Origin: Faecalicatena orotica
GTDB taxonomy: Bacteria; Bacillota; Clostridia; Lachnospirales; Lachnospiraceae
Length of the DNA: 64,000 nucleotides
Reading direction: 5' to 3'
NCBI RefSeq assembly: GCF_003149245.1
Contig: NZ_QGDL01000004.1
Coordinates: forward strand, 186,001-250,000
The notes below the pieces were generated by a model. That model worked only from the letters and a program-made list of their open reading frames with translations. It ran no database searches and was not told the origin of the DNA. Positions 1 to 8,163 of the stretch are shown in pieces. How positions within the stretch are numbered: the stretch's first letter is position 1; each line of letters opens with the position of its first letter. The translations under genes and the position numbers were made by a program.

Positions 1-70
1 GAACTGGTTCTTGAACTTAAAGGGCGAAATCAGTAATATGCATACTCTTTCATGAGCTCCCGATTCATGC

Positions 71-106
71 TACAATAAAGATAATAATCCCAGAATCAAA
101 AGGTGG
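71..106 (+). promoter_or_regulatory. Weak promoter and RBS before the hexitol PTS gene
   Basis: A TACAAT box at 71-76 could be a -10, but no good -35 hexamer lies 16-18 bases upstream, as expected for a promoter that needs an activator. AGGTGG at 101-106 is a ribosome binding site seven bases before the ATG at 114. The first 70 bases hold no gene that I can see. This is inference from sequence only. Confidence 0.35.
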
Positions 107-113
107 ATACAGG

Positions 114-1493
114 ATGGAGCTGTTACGGAAGACAGGACGTTTTTATAAAGAAATCATCATAAATAATATAGGCATATTTATTTTCATCGGAATTCTGTCC
201 GTAATCTTTCATGATTACGGATGGTTTCCTAATGAAAATATGTATGCCATTTCGCAGTTGGTTTACCACGTCGCCCTGCCAGTACTAATCAGCTTCGAGG
301 GCGGAAGGAAGACCGGTGGGAACAGCGGAGGGCTCACAGCCGCCCTGGCGGTCTGCGGCATTGCAGCGGGTGGTACTGAGTCTGGCCTCTGGGGCGCGCT
401 TCTGATCGGTCCCGCGGCCGGATTCCTCTGGAAGTACAGTTTTCAGTGGATTTCCTGTAAATGCAAGGCTTCCCTGCAGATGCTTGTCAAGAACCTCTGG
501 ATCGCGGTTCTGGCAGGTCTTATGGCGGGTATGGCTTATGCAGTTCTCACACCGGTTATGAACCAGTTTATCACACTTTTATCACGTTTTACCGACATGC
601 TGGTGGAATTCGGGATGTTAGGGACTCTCGCTTTTATCATTGAGCCCGCAAAGGTATTTTTTCTGAACAACCTCATGAACCACAGCATTCTGGTTCCACT
701 GGGAATGAGTCAGGCCGCCGCTCATGGCAGTTCAGTTTTCTTTCTGCTCGAGGCAAATCCAGGCCCCGGATTCGGTATGCTTGGGGCCCTGTTCCTCTGC
801 CATAAGGAAAAGCGGCAGGAATATGGCGCCGCCATGTTTACCCAGGCGGTCGGAGGGCTTCACGAGGTTTATTTTCCCTATGTACTGTCCAACCTCTGGC
901 TCCTTCTTCCTCTGATGGCCGGAGGTTTTGCCGGGAACCTTACTTTTCAGTATCTGCACGCCGGACTGCAGGGGCCTGTATCTCCCGGAAGTGTGGTCAC
1001 AATCCTCTTGATGGCCGGAAAGAATACATGGCTTTTCGCCCTTGCCGGGCTGGCAGTCTCCACGGCAGTATCCTTTGCCGGAAGCCTGCTTGTGTTAAAG
1101 ATGACCACTAAAAGCAACAATACCGTTTCAAAAGAAATAAGTACTCATGATAAATCTCCCGTGAACAATATAAATGAGGAAAAAAATATGAAAATGCAAA
1201 GAATTGCCGTGATCTGTGACGGTGGAGTCGGTACAAGCGCAATGGGTGCCTCCATCTTAAGAAGACGGCTGGCACAGGAAAAACTGACCGGCATCCAGGT
1301 GGACGCATATGCGGCAGACCTGATTCCTGACGGCATCGACCTGATTGTATGCCAGAAGGATCTGTATGACCATCTGCCGGAGAAACTCAAATCAGATATA
1401 GGTCCGTCGAGAGAGATTTATACAGCCGGCAGCCTCCTTACCGCCGCATCCTATGATGGGCTGGTTTGTCTGCTTCGAGAGAGAGGAAGGTAA
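114..1493 (+). CDS. Mannitol-type PTS transporter, EIICB
   Basis: This is the membrane permease and phosphoryl-transfer subunit of a mannitol-family PTS; it imports a hexitol-like substrate while phosphorylating it. The first 340 residues or so are the hydrophobic EIIC domain, with the family signatures LEANPGPGFG and GGLHEVYFPYVL. A polar Asn/Lys/Ser-rich linker follows, then an EIIB domain from about residue 359 with the phosphocysteine in VICDGGVGTSAMGA (about Cys368). There is no EIIA domain; that protein is encoded separately at 5426. The stop codon is four bases before the PRD regulator start, so the two are co-transcribed. Family assignment is firm. The substrate is inferred only: mannitol, glucitol or a related polyol all fit the neighbourhood. 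Confidence 0.87.
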   Translation: MELLRKTGRFYKEIIINNIGIFIFIGILSVIFHDYGWFPNENMYAISQLVYHVALPVLISFEGGRKTGGNSGGLTAALAVCGIAAGGTESGLWGALLIGPAAGFLWKYSFQWISCKCKASLQMLVKNLWIAVLAGLMAGMAYAVLTPVMNQFITLLSRFTDMLVEFGMLGTLAFIIEPAKVFFLNNLMNHSILVPLGMSQAAAHGSSVFFLLEANPGPGFGMLGALFLCHKEKRQEYGAAMFTQAVGGLHEVYFPYVLSNLWLLLPLMAGGFAGNLTFQYLHAGLQGPVSPGSVVTILLMAGKNTWLFALAGLAVSTAVSFAGSLLVLKMTTKSNNTVSKEISTHDKSPVNNINEEKNMKMQRIAVICDGGVGTSAMGASILRRRLAQEKLTGIQVDAYAADLIPDGIDLIVCQKDLYDHLPEKLKSDIGPSREIYTAGSLLTAASYDGLVCLLRERGR

Positions 1494-1497
1494 CAGT

Positions 1498-3588
1498 ATG
1501 GATATTACCCCAAGGATCAAGCAAATATTACACGTGCTCCTTTCCGAAAAAAAGAGCATTTCCGTAAAGGATCTGGCCGCGAAGGTCGGTGTCAGCAAGC
1601 GGACCGTCCAGCGTGAGCTGGGTTATATCCAGAGTTCTTTGAAGCCCTATGATATCCGTTTCATGTCTAAGACAGGGGTCGGGGTGTGGCTGGAGGGCAG
1701 TGCGGAAGAAAAAAGGCGTATGTTTGATGATATCAGCCAGGGTGACTCCTATGATGTCAGCAACCGGGAAGAACGCAGGAAACGGCTTATCTTAGAGGTC
1801 CTGAAGGAAAAAGGGCTGAAGAAACTGTTTTATTACAGCAGCCAGTTTCAGGTCAGCGAAGCAACCATAAGTACAGATCTGGAAGCCGTCGGGGAATGGC
1901 TGAACCGGTACGGCCTTTTTGTGGTGCGCAAACCCGGAAGCGGTATTGCAGTTGAAGGCAGTGAAGAGAACTACCGCCGGGCAATCCGGGCATTTATTGA
2001 TGAGAACATCGATACCCGCCTGATCCGGGATGCCTATGAATCCGACAGCAGTCAGGAAAGCTGCGAAGAATTTGCTAAAAGCAGCATGGGGAAGGTACTC
2101 AACGATGATATCCTGAAACGTGTCATCGGCTGTATTATGGGGATGAACCATACCCGTGTCCTTACATTGACAGAGAACTCTTATATTGGCCTGATTATCC
2201 ATATTTCCATTGCCATCAACCGGATTCTTAAGGATGAAATGCTGGAAACCGCCGACGGCTGGAGCGGGGACCTCCATGAGGATGAGGACTATCTGCTGGC
2301 AAAGGAGATTGTCCTCAAACTGGAAGAGGAATTCGAGATTGAGATACCAGAGGTAGAAATCTCTTATATCTGCCTTCACATCAAAGGGGCCAAACACGAA
2401 AAGATTTCATGGGCCGACGGAAAAACGGTTGAGATGGGTAACCGTGAACTTCAGGATCTGCTGAATGAGATGATCGATGCATTCGACGCAGAAAAAGCCT
2501 ATTACCTGAAACAGGATGATGAATTCATACAAGGGCTTCTTGCCCACCTGCAGCCTACACTGATCCGCCTCCTGCACGGGATGAAGATCCAGAATCCCAT
2601 CTTGAAGGAAATTCAGGAGAGCTATCCGGATATCTATGAAAAATGCAGCAAGGTCGCACTCGTTCTAGGTGAAAAGACGCAGACTGCCGTCCCCAATGAA
2701 GAGACCGGATTTCTCGCGGTACATTTCGGGGCGGCGCTTGTCCGCCTGGAAGGCAAAAGCGAACAGATCCGCCAGGTGCATATCGGCGTCGTATGTTCCA
2801 GCGGAATCGGCATCTCCCGCCTGATGTCTTCCAAACTTAAGAAAGTATTTCGTGACCGGGTGGATATCACCGCCTATGGCAAAAACGACATTACGCCTTA
2901 TATCATCGGTAAGACGGACTTTTTCATATCGAGTCTTCAGCTGGACCTGCAGGATGCCCCTGTTATTTATGTCAATCCGCTTCTCGGAGATGACGATATT
3001 GAAAAAAGCCGGCGCATGGTCTATCAGTATGAGCGGATGCCCGAAAAGCTGAAAACAGAGGATGAGTTCACCGTACAGCTCGAAGAAATCAACCTGGCCG
3101 CCGCCCAGATCAATGCCGTAATCAAATATATGGACTTCTTCAAGGTTGACAACTGGATCACTTTTAAGGAGCTTCTGATTGCCATCGGGGAAAAACTCTC
3201 CCCCTACAGTGACCGGAGTGAACTGATACAGGAAGACATCATGAGGAGGGAAAAGATCGCCACGCAGGTCTTTGCAGAATTTGGTTTTGCACTCTTTCAC
3301 ACGAGGACAAAGGGCGTTGTAAGGCCCTGCTTTGGTGTGTGCATGACAAAAGACCTCACAGCCTTCATGGCCCCTTACTTTAAGGGAATTAACGTCATCT
3401 TTGTCATGCTCGTGCCGGATGATGAAAATGTGCGGATCAACAATGAAATCCTCGGATATATTAGTACACTGCTGATCGAGGAGTATGATTTTATGGAAGT
3501 AGTCCTGAAAGGGGATAAAGAAGAAATAAGAGGGGTACTTTCGAAATATCTGAAGAAATTCTTTACCAAATATCTGGGTGGGCTGTAA
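1498..3588 (+). CDS. PRD-containing activator with EIIB and EIIA domains, MtlR type
   Basis: This is a transcription activator whose activity is set by PTS phosphorylation. Residues 1-60 form an HTH of the DeoR/HTH_11 kind (VSKRTVQREL). A second HTH and two PRD modules follow. An EIIB-like domain with VVCSSGIGISRLM (Cys near 432) comes next, then a mannitol-class EIIA domain from about 552 with a His in ALFHTR near 600. The length of 696 residues matches MtlR-type regulators. I chose the ATG at 1498 because GAGGAAGG lies just before it; an upstream in-frame ATG at 1453 overlaps the EIICB end and has no ribosome binding site. It probably controls the EIICB gene and the EIIA operon at 5426, given the operon link and the inverted repeat at 5301-5325. 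Confidence 0.85.
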   Translation: MDITPRIKQILHVLLSEKKSISVKDLAAKVGVSKRTVQRELGYIQSSLKPYDIRFMSKTGVGVWLEGSAEEKRRMFDDISQGDSYDVSNREERRKRLILEVLKEKGLKKLFYYSSQFQVSEATISTDLEAVGEWLNRYGLFVVRKPGSGIAVEGSEENYRRAIRAFIDENIDTRLIRDAYESDSSQESCEEFAKSSMGKVLNDDILKRVIGCIMGMNHTRVLTLTENSYIGLIIHISIAINRILKDEMLETADGWSGDLHEDEDYLLAKEIVLKLEEEFEIEIPEVEISYICLHIKGAKHEKISWADGKTVEMGNRELQDLLNEMIDAFDAEKAYYLKQDDEFIQGLLAHLQPTLIRLLHGMKIQNPILKEIQESYPDIYEKCSKVALVLGEKTQTAVPNEETGFLAVHFGAALVRLEGKSEQIRQVHIGVVCSSGIGISRLMSSKLKKVFRDRVDITAYGKNDITPYIIGKTDFFISSLQLDLQDAPVIYVNPLLGDDDIEKSRRMVYQYERMPEKLKTEDEFTVQLEEINLAAAQINAVIKYMDFFKVDNWITFKELLIAIGEKLSPYSDRSELIQEDIMRREKIATQVFAEFGFALFHTRTKGVVRPCFGVCMTKDLTAFMAPYFKGINVIFVMLVPDDENVRINNEILGYISTLLIEEYDFMEVVLKGDKEEIRGVLSKYLKKFFTKYLGGL

Positions 3589-3605
3589 TGTAGGATCAGT
3601 TCCAC

Positions 3606-3647
3606 ATGACTTGCCCACTTACTATACAAGTCAAGTGGGCAAGTCAT
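3606..3647 (+). terminator. Terminator after the PRD regulator
   Basis: A perfect 15-bp stem (3606-3620 pairs with 3633-3647) with a 12-base loop is followed by an AT-rich stretch. It ends the EIICB-regulator transcript just before the convergent AlbA_2 gene. Confidence 0.8.
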
Positions 3648-3652
3648 ATATT

Positions 3653-5047
3653 TTATTCTGTTTTATGCTTAACATACTTTTGTTTTGAACTCTGCGGTTT
3701 GTCTGGAATTGTCAAGTCAACAATTTTTGCGTCTATTAATGGCTTAAGTATTTTTGTTCTGAAATAATCTCTTGAACTATAGTTACAGAATTCTTGTAAT
3801 TCTTTTCTAGTTCTTGGCTGCTCCAAATAATTCATGAGTCTTGCAAAATCCTGTATACTCATATTCGGAACTTCCGAAGAATGTTGTAAGAAATTGTCTT
3901 TATTATTCTGATCTGTGGATTTATTCACTTTTTCTTCCGGCCGATAAAAACAAACTACAAATCCAGACTTTAATTTTTTAAATTCATATCTAACATCTGC
4001 TTTTTCACACGCATCAGCTATACGTTTCAAACCAGTCCCAAAACTCTCAATATCTTTAGAATAATATAAAATTCTTGCTATTTTGGGATTTCTACGAATT
4101 GGCCTTTCCGGTTTGTCAATAAAATCCTGTGGTTCAAATCCTTCTGGAAAAGCACCTGGGTTATATATTTCAATTCTGTCTTTATAAATTGCAACCTCAT
4201 TACTTTGTCCGGCTGCATAATCCTTATGACAAAATGAATTTAACAATGCCTCTCGGATAGCATCAATTGGTATCTCCGGTATTTCCGTACGTTGTAATGC
4301 ACCAGTAAATTCCACGCGCCAATGTATATTACTTTTTATATAACTTTCAGCTATGTCTATAAGCTTAAGTACGGGTCCATGTTGCCTTTGAATATCATTA
4401 AAAGTCAATCTCTCATTGGTTGCAAAAATTGCCATTTGAATATCTTGAATTAAATCATCTGCAAATAATGCCTTTCCCGCATTTATTAAATGATTTCCCT
4501 CTGATAACTCTAATTGATTTAAAACTGTTTTCTTATCTGTATAAACAATTGCTATTCTCCCAACATCATGAGCCTGATTTGTATATTTTTTTAGAAGTTC
4601 TTCATCGACATCATCAATTGTTTTATTAGAAATCAAATTTTCCCACCGATTTTCTTCTCTATCTCCCTTGCGAATATAATCTGCTAATTGCTGTGGTGAC
4701 ATAATTAAATCTTCATCTGCTACACGTATCCTTGCTACACCATATGAAAAATATGGAGTCTGATTTCCTGCAAATTTAACATATATACAATCCCTGCCAT
4801 CCATAACCACCTTTTTCACTTCAGGATATATTTTAGGTTCAATAGAATTCTTTATTTTCTGACTAACTTCTCTTAGTGACTCCTCCGTAACAACCTGCCC
4901 TATAATACTACCATCTGGTTTTACTCCAAAATACAATTCTCCATGCTGATGCTTATTCAATATAGCAGAAATAGAATTCATTGCTTCTTTTAATTCTCCT
5001 GTTGACTTCTTGAATTCCACTGTTTCGTTTTCTATTCCTAAATTCAA
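3653..5047 (-). CDS. AlbA_2 (Schlafen-type) ATP-binding protein
   Basis: An N-terminal AlbA_2 domain covers about residues 1-130 (start region ENETVEFKKSTGELKEA; GELYFGVKPDGSIIG). An HATPase_c_4-like domain lies at about 255-370, marked by AIREALLNSFCHKDY and FGTGLKRI. The C-terminus is probably a winged helix (LMNYLEQPRTRKELQEF). Such proteins are usually annotated as putative transcriptional regulators or RecG-like; their true role is mostly unknown and some relatives act in phage defence. The start codon appears to be TTG with AAGAAGG upstream. The gene is clearly more AT-rich than its neighbours and sits on the opposite strand between the PTS regulator and EIIA genes, so it looks acquired. 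Domain calls are firm, function is not. Confidence 0.75.
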   Translation of the reverse strand: MNLGIENETVEFKKSTGELKEAMNSISAILNKHQHGELYFGVKPDGSIIGQVVTEESLREVSQKIKNSIEPKIYPEVKKVVMDGRDCIYVKFAGNQTPYFSYGVARIRVADEDLIMSPQQLADYIRKGDREENRWENLISNKTIDDVDEELLKKYTNQAHDVGRIAIVYTDKKTVLNQLELSEGNHLINAGKALFADDLIQDIQMAIFATNERLTFNDIQRQHGPVLKLIDIAESYIKSNIHWRVEFTGALQRTEIPEIPIDAIREALLNSFCHKDYAAGQSNEVAIYKDRIEIYNPGAFPEGFEPQDFIDKPERPIRRNPKIARILYYSKDIESFGTGLKRIADACEKADVRYEFKKLKSGFVVCFYRPEEKVNKSTDQNNKDNFLQHSSEVPNMSIQDFARLMNYLEQPRTRKELQEFCNYSSRDYFRTKILKPLIDAKIVDLTIPDKPQSSKQKYVKHKTE

Positions 5048-5300
5048 CCTACTACCTTCTTTCTATAATTCATATTCCATATCTTTTCCATATCCAATTA
5101 ATGTAAACTTAAAATAAAAATTATATACCGCAAGTTCGCCTAATCTATTTAACATATATCCTGCACTTTTTGTTTAGACTGTTAATACTCCCTTTTTTAT
5201 GAAATTCACAAAATGAATATCTATATCTTTACTTACCTCTCATTATTATCTATGACTAAAATCAATCTGTCAAGTCAGGGAGATGCCCGCACCGCCTAGT
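5048..5300. other. AT-rich intergenic stretch without a gene
   Basis: The sequence upstream of the AlbA_2 gene is very AT-rich up to about 5270 and then changes to the composition of the PTS operon. I see no ORF with a ribosome binding site. It probably holds the AlbA_2 promoter and the edge of the inserted segment. Confidence 0.5.
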
Positions 5301-5371
5301 TTTGGCACTATCTGATGGTGCCAAATCCCATCTTCTTTGAATTGAAAAACAGCCCCCAACCTCCCTATAAT
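5301..5371 (+). promoter_or_regulatory. Promoter with upstream inverted repeat for the EIIA operon
   Basis: TTTGGCAC at 5301-5308 and GTGCCAAA at 5318-5325 form a perfect inverted repeat with a nine-base spacer. Downstream, TTGAAA at 5342-5347 and TATAAT at 5366-5371 are spaced by 18 bases. A repeat just upstream of the -35 is where PRD activators bind; the half-site resembles the published Bacillus MtlR half-site TTGNCAC, although the spacing differs. Binding by the regulator at 1498 is inferred. Confidence 0.55.
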
Positions 5372-5425
5372 TAAGGCATAGACAAGAACGAAAACCAAAA
5401 GTCAATCCCAAAAAGGAGGATAAAT

Positions 5426-5902
5426 ATGTTATTTAAAAGCAGAAAAAAAGTGGAGGAAAAGAAGGAACTTTTATACCGTGAAAACATCCGGGTGAATTGC
5501 AGACCCGACACTCAGGAAAATGTCATTCGCAAGGTCGGGCAGATGCTTGCAGACTCCGGTTATGTAGACCAGCCGTATGTCGATGCGATGCTCGAACGTG
5601 AAAGATCACTCTCAACCTATATGGGAAGCGGCCTTGCACTGCCCCACGGAGTCGAGCAGGCAAAAAAAGAAATCCGTTCGTCCGGGATCGCAGTTATGGT
5701 TTTTCCTGAGGGCACACCCTGGGGGGATGAACAGGCCAAGGTTGTCATCGGAATCGCCGGCGTCGGGGAAGAACATCTGGATATCCTGTCAGTCATCGCT
5801 GACAAGATGATGGATGAAAAAGCAGCCGCAGAACTGACAAGCGGAACGGCTGATGCAGACACCATTTACAGGATTCTTACAGGAAAGGAGCAGATATCAT
5901 GA
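5426..5902 (+). CDS. Mannitol-class PTS EIIA protein
   Basis: This cytoplasmic phosphocarrier passes phosphate from HPr to the EIIB domain of the hexitol transporter at 114. At 158 residues it is a stand-alone EIIA of the fructose/mannitol class. The phospho-histidine is His74 in SGLALPHGVEQAKK, followed by the family motif VMVFPEGTPWGDEQAK. The start has a strong AAAAGGAGG ribosome binding site. Its stop overlaps the next ATG by four bases (ATGA), so translation is coupled to the PfkB kinase. It pairs naturally with the EIICB, which lacks EIIA, even though an AlbA_2 gene now separates the two parts of the locus. I would expect the symbol mtlF if the substrate is mannitol, but that is not proven. 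Confidence 0.87.
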   Translation: MLFKSRKKVEEKKELLYRENIRVNCRPDTQENVIRKVGQMLADSGYVDQPYVDAMLERERSLSTYMGSGLALPHGVEQAKKEIRSSGIAVMVFPEGTPWGDEQAKVVIGIAGVGEEHLDILSVIADKMMDEKAAAELTSGTADADTIYRILTGKEQIS

Positions 5903-6834
5903 TTGTAACAGTAACAATGAACCCTGCCATTGACAAAACCGTAGAGATCGGGCACCTGATCCCGGGAGGGCTGAACCGCATCCACAAGGTTGAATATGAT
6001 GCAGGTGGAAAAGGTATTAACGTTTCAAAAACCATCCGTGAGCTGGGCGGTGGGAGCATCGCAACTGGCTTTCTCGCGGGAAATGCAGGCAGAACGATTG
6101 AGAGCGTACTGAAAGACAGGGGGATTCAATCAGATTTCGTCTGGGTAGATGGGGAAACAAGGACAAACACGAAGGTACTGGAAGATAACGGAGAGGTTAC
6201 CGAGCTGAATGAACCCGGTCCTGAAATCACCCCGGACCAGTTGGATGAACTGCTCGCCAGACTCGAAGGGTATGCAGGCGACGGAGTTTTATTCGTACTG
6301 GCAGGCAGTATCCCGAGCGGTATCAGCATCGATATCTATGAAAAGATCATAAGGCTGCTCCACAAAAAAGGGGCAAAGGTTCTGCTGGATGCCGACGGCT
6401 GTATGTTCCGTCAGGCGCTGGATGCTGGCCCCGATATTATCAAACCGAACCGGGCAGAGTTAGAAGAATTCATGGGCATTGACTATCGTGCCTCTGACCG
6501 GGACCTTTTAAAGACTGCAAGACAGCTTCTTGGAAAGGGTGTGGATACCGTAGCCGTTTCAATGGGAAAAAGCGGCGCCATGTTTGTCCGGGACGGTTAT
6601 GAAGTCAGATGCCCCGCGCTTAACGTAAAGGCACACTCTACTGTAGGGGCCGGAGATGCAATGGTTGCGGCGCTTGCCTATTCCTTTGACACAAAAAACG
6701 GCGATGAAAATACTACCCGCATCTGTATGGCTGCTTCCGCAGGGGCTGTTACAACAATTGGGACAAAGCCGCCGGCAAGGGAACTGGTAGACGAGTTAAT
6801 GGAACAAGTAATCATAGAAAAGATAGGAGAGTAA
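5899..6834 (+). CDS. PfkB-family ketose-phosphate kinase (1-phosphofructokinase/tagatose-6-P kinase type)
   Basis: This cytoplasmic kinase probably phosphorylates a ketose phosphate to the bisphosphate. At 311 residues it has the FruK/LacC layout: an N-terminal MIVTVTMNPAIDKTVEI, a Gly-rich sugar site DAGGKGINVS, and the C-terminal anion hole and catalytic base in TVGAGDAM (Asp near 253). The gene sits between EIIA and a SorE-like dehydrogenase with overlapping or nearly touching ends, so all are one transcript. Together they suggest polyol phosphate to ketose phosphate to ketose bisphosphate, ready for an aldolase such as the class II enzyme at 11825. The choice between fructose-1-P and tagatose-6-P as substrate cannot be made from sequence. 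Confidence 0.82.
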   Translation: MIVTVTMNPAIDKTVEIGHLIPGGLNRIHKVEYDAGGKGINVSKTIRELGGGSIATGFLAGNAGRTIESVLKDRGIQSDFVWVDGETRTNTKVLEDNGEVTELNEPGPEITPDQLDELLARLEGYAGDGVLFVLAGSIPSGISIDIYEKIIRLLHKKGAKVLLDADGCMFRQALDAGPDIIKPNRAELEEFMGIDYRASDRDLLKTARQLLGKGVDTVAVSMGKSGAMFVRDGYEVRCPALNVKAHSTVGAGDAMVAALAYSFDTKNGDENTTRICMAASAGAVTTIGTKPPARELVDELMEQVIIEKIGE

Positions 6835-6836
6835 AA

Positions 6837-8105
6837 ATGATGAAAACAAAAGCAGTGAGAATGTATGGTACAATGGATCTGAGACTGGAAGAATTTGAAT
6901 TACCGGCAATCAAGGATGATGAAATCCTCGTTAAAGTAATCAGTGACAGCATCTGTATGTCGACTTATAAGCTGGCCGAGCAGGGAAAGAAACACAAGAG
7001 AGCGCCGCAGAACATCGATACAAACCCGGTTATCGTCGGCCATGAATTTGCCGGTGTGATCGTGGAGGTCGGGGATAAATGGAAAGACCAGTTTAAGCCG
7101 GGTATGAAGTTCGCACAGCAGCCGGCCCTCAACTACAAGGGCAGCCTTGCATCCCCGGGATACTCTTATGAATATTTCGGCGGTGCATGTACCTACTGCA
7201 TCATCCCTCATGAAGTTATGGAGCTGGGGGCACTGATGGAATATAAAGGAGAAAGCTTTTTTGAGGCGTCACTCGGAGAACCTATGAGCTGTATCATTGG
7301 CGGATACCGCGGCAACTACCATACCAACAAGAGGGACCACAGTCATGCAATCGGCACAAAGGCTGACGGCGATATTATCATCCTCGGCGGCTGCGGGCCA
7401 ATGGGACTCGGGGCAGTCAGCTACGGAATCCAGTTTGAAAATAAACCAAAAAGAATTGTTGTAACTGACATTGATGATGCTAAAATAGAAAGAGCAAGGG
7501 AAGTCATTCCGGAATCCTTTGCGGCAGAAAAGGGCGTGGAACTTTTGTATGTAAATACTGCTAAGATGGCAGACCCTGTTCAGGAGCTTAAAGATATCAC
7601 AGGCGGAAAGGGGTATGACGACGTATTCGTCTACATCCCAAACCGTGCAGTAGCCGAACTTGGTGACAAACTGCTTGCATTCGACGGATGCCTGAACTTT
7701 TTCGCAGGCCCGACGGATAACCTGTTCAAAGGAGAGATCAATCTCTACAACTGCCACTACACAAGTACACACATTATGGGAACAACCGGAGGCAATAACG
7801 ATGACCTGATCGAGGCCAACGATCTTGCGGCAAGAGGCATCATCGAACCGGCCGTCATGGTTACCCACATCGGCGGGATCGACAGCATCGCAGAGGCAAC
7901 CATGAACCTGCCCAAAATCCCCGGCGGCAAGAAGCTGACATACACCCAGTTTGACATGCCTCTTACAGCCATCGAAGACTTCGGGAAATTAGGGGAAACT
8001 GATCCCCTGTTTAAAAAACTGGATGAAGTATGCCGGAAAAACAGAGGTTTGTGGAGTTCAGAAGCGGAAAAAATCCTGTTCGACCACTTTGACGTAGAAG
8101 CTTAA
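6837..8105 (+). CDS. Zinc-type dehydrogenase, L-sorbose-1-phosphate reductase (SorE) like
   Basis: This is a medium-chain dehydrogenase of 422 residues resembling SorE, which interconverts L-sorbose 1-phosphate and D-glucitol 6-phosphate with NAD(P)H. It has the GroES-like N-terminal domain (VIVGHEFAGVIVEVGD), a family-typical region GGACTYCIIPHEVMEL, and a Rossmann nucleotide site (IILGGCGPMGLGAVSYG near residue 180). It lacks the four-cysteine structural zinc loop seen in sorbitol dehydrogenases such as the gene at 27219. Two ATG codons, at 6837 and 6840, are possible with the same upstream TAGGAGA. It starts two bases after the PfkB stop. The likely role is oxidation of the polyol phosphate made by the PTS; the exact substrate is inferred. 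Confidence 0.75.
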   Translation: MMKTKAVRMYGTMDLRLEEFELPAIKDDEILVKVISDSICMSTYKLAEQGKKHKRAPQNIDTNPVIVGHEFAGVIVEVGDKWKDQFKPGMKFAQQPALNYKGSLASPGYSYEYFGGACTYCIIPHEVMELGALMEYKGESFFEASLGEPMSCIIGGYRGNYHTNKRDHSHAIGTKADGDIIILGGCGPMGLGAVSYGIQFENKPKRIVVTDIDDAKIERAREVIPESFAAEKGVELLYVNTAKMADPVQELKDITGGKGYDDVFVYIPNRAVAELGDKLLAFDGCLNFFAGPTDNLFKGEINLYNCHYTSTHIMGTTGGNNDDLIEANDLAARGIIEPAVMVTHIGGIDSIAEATMNLPKIPGGKKLTYTQFDMPLTAIEDFGKLGETDPLFKKLDEVCRKNRGLWSSEAEKILFDHFDVEA

Positions 8106-8114
8106 ATGATACTG

Positions 8115-8158
8115 CCCTCCTCTGAACCGGTTTAGAGATAAAACAGGAATGAGGAGGG
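8115..8158 (+). promoter_or_regulatory. Inverted repeat that could mask the HAD gene RBS
   Basis: CCCTCCTC at 8115-8122 is perfectly complementary to GAGGAGGG at 8151-8158, which is the ribosome binding site of the ATG at 8164. The loop is 28 bases. If it folds in the mRNA it would cover the site and lower translation of the last gene in the operon. Confidence 0.4.
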
Positions 8159-8163
8159 TTATT

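Noticed and set aside
2665-3618. 317-codon open frame antisense to the PRD regulator
   Set aside because: It mirrors a strongly supported regulator gene, has no ribosome binding site and no recognisable domain; such long antisense frames arise from codon bias.
7269-7868. 199-codon open frame antisense to the SorE-like gene
   Set aside because: Shadow of a well-supported dehydrogenase; composition rich in Val and Cys without any motif.
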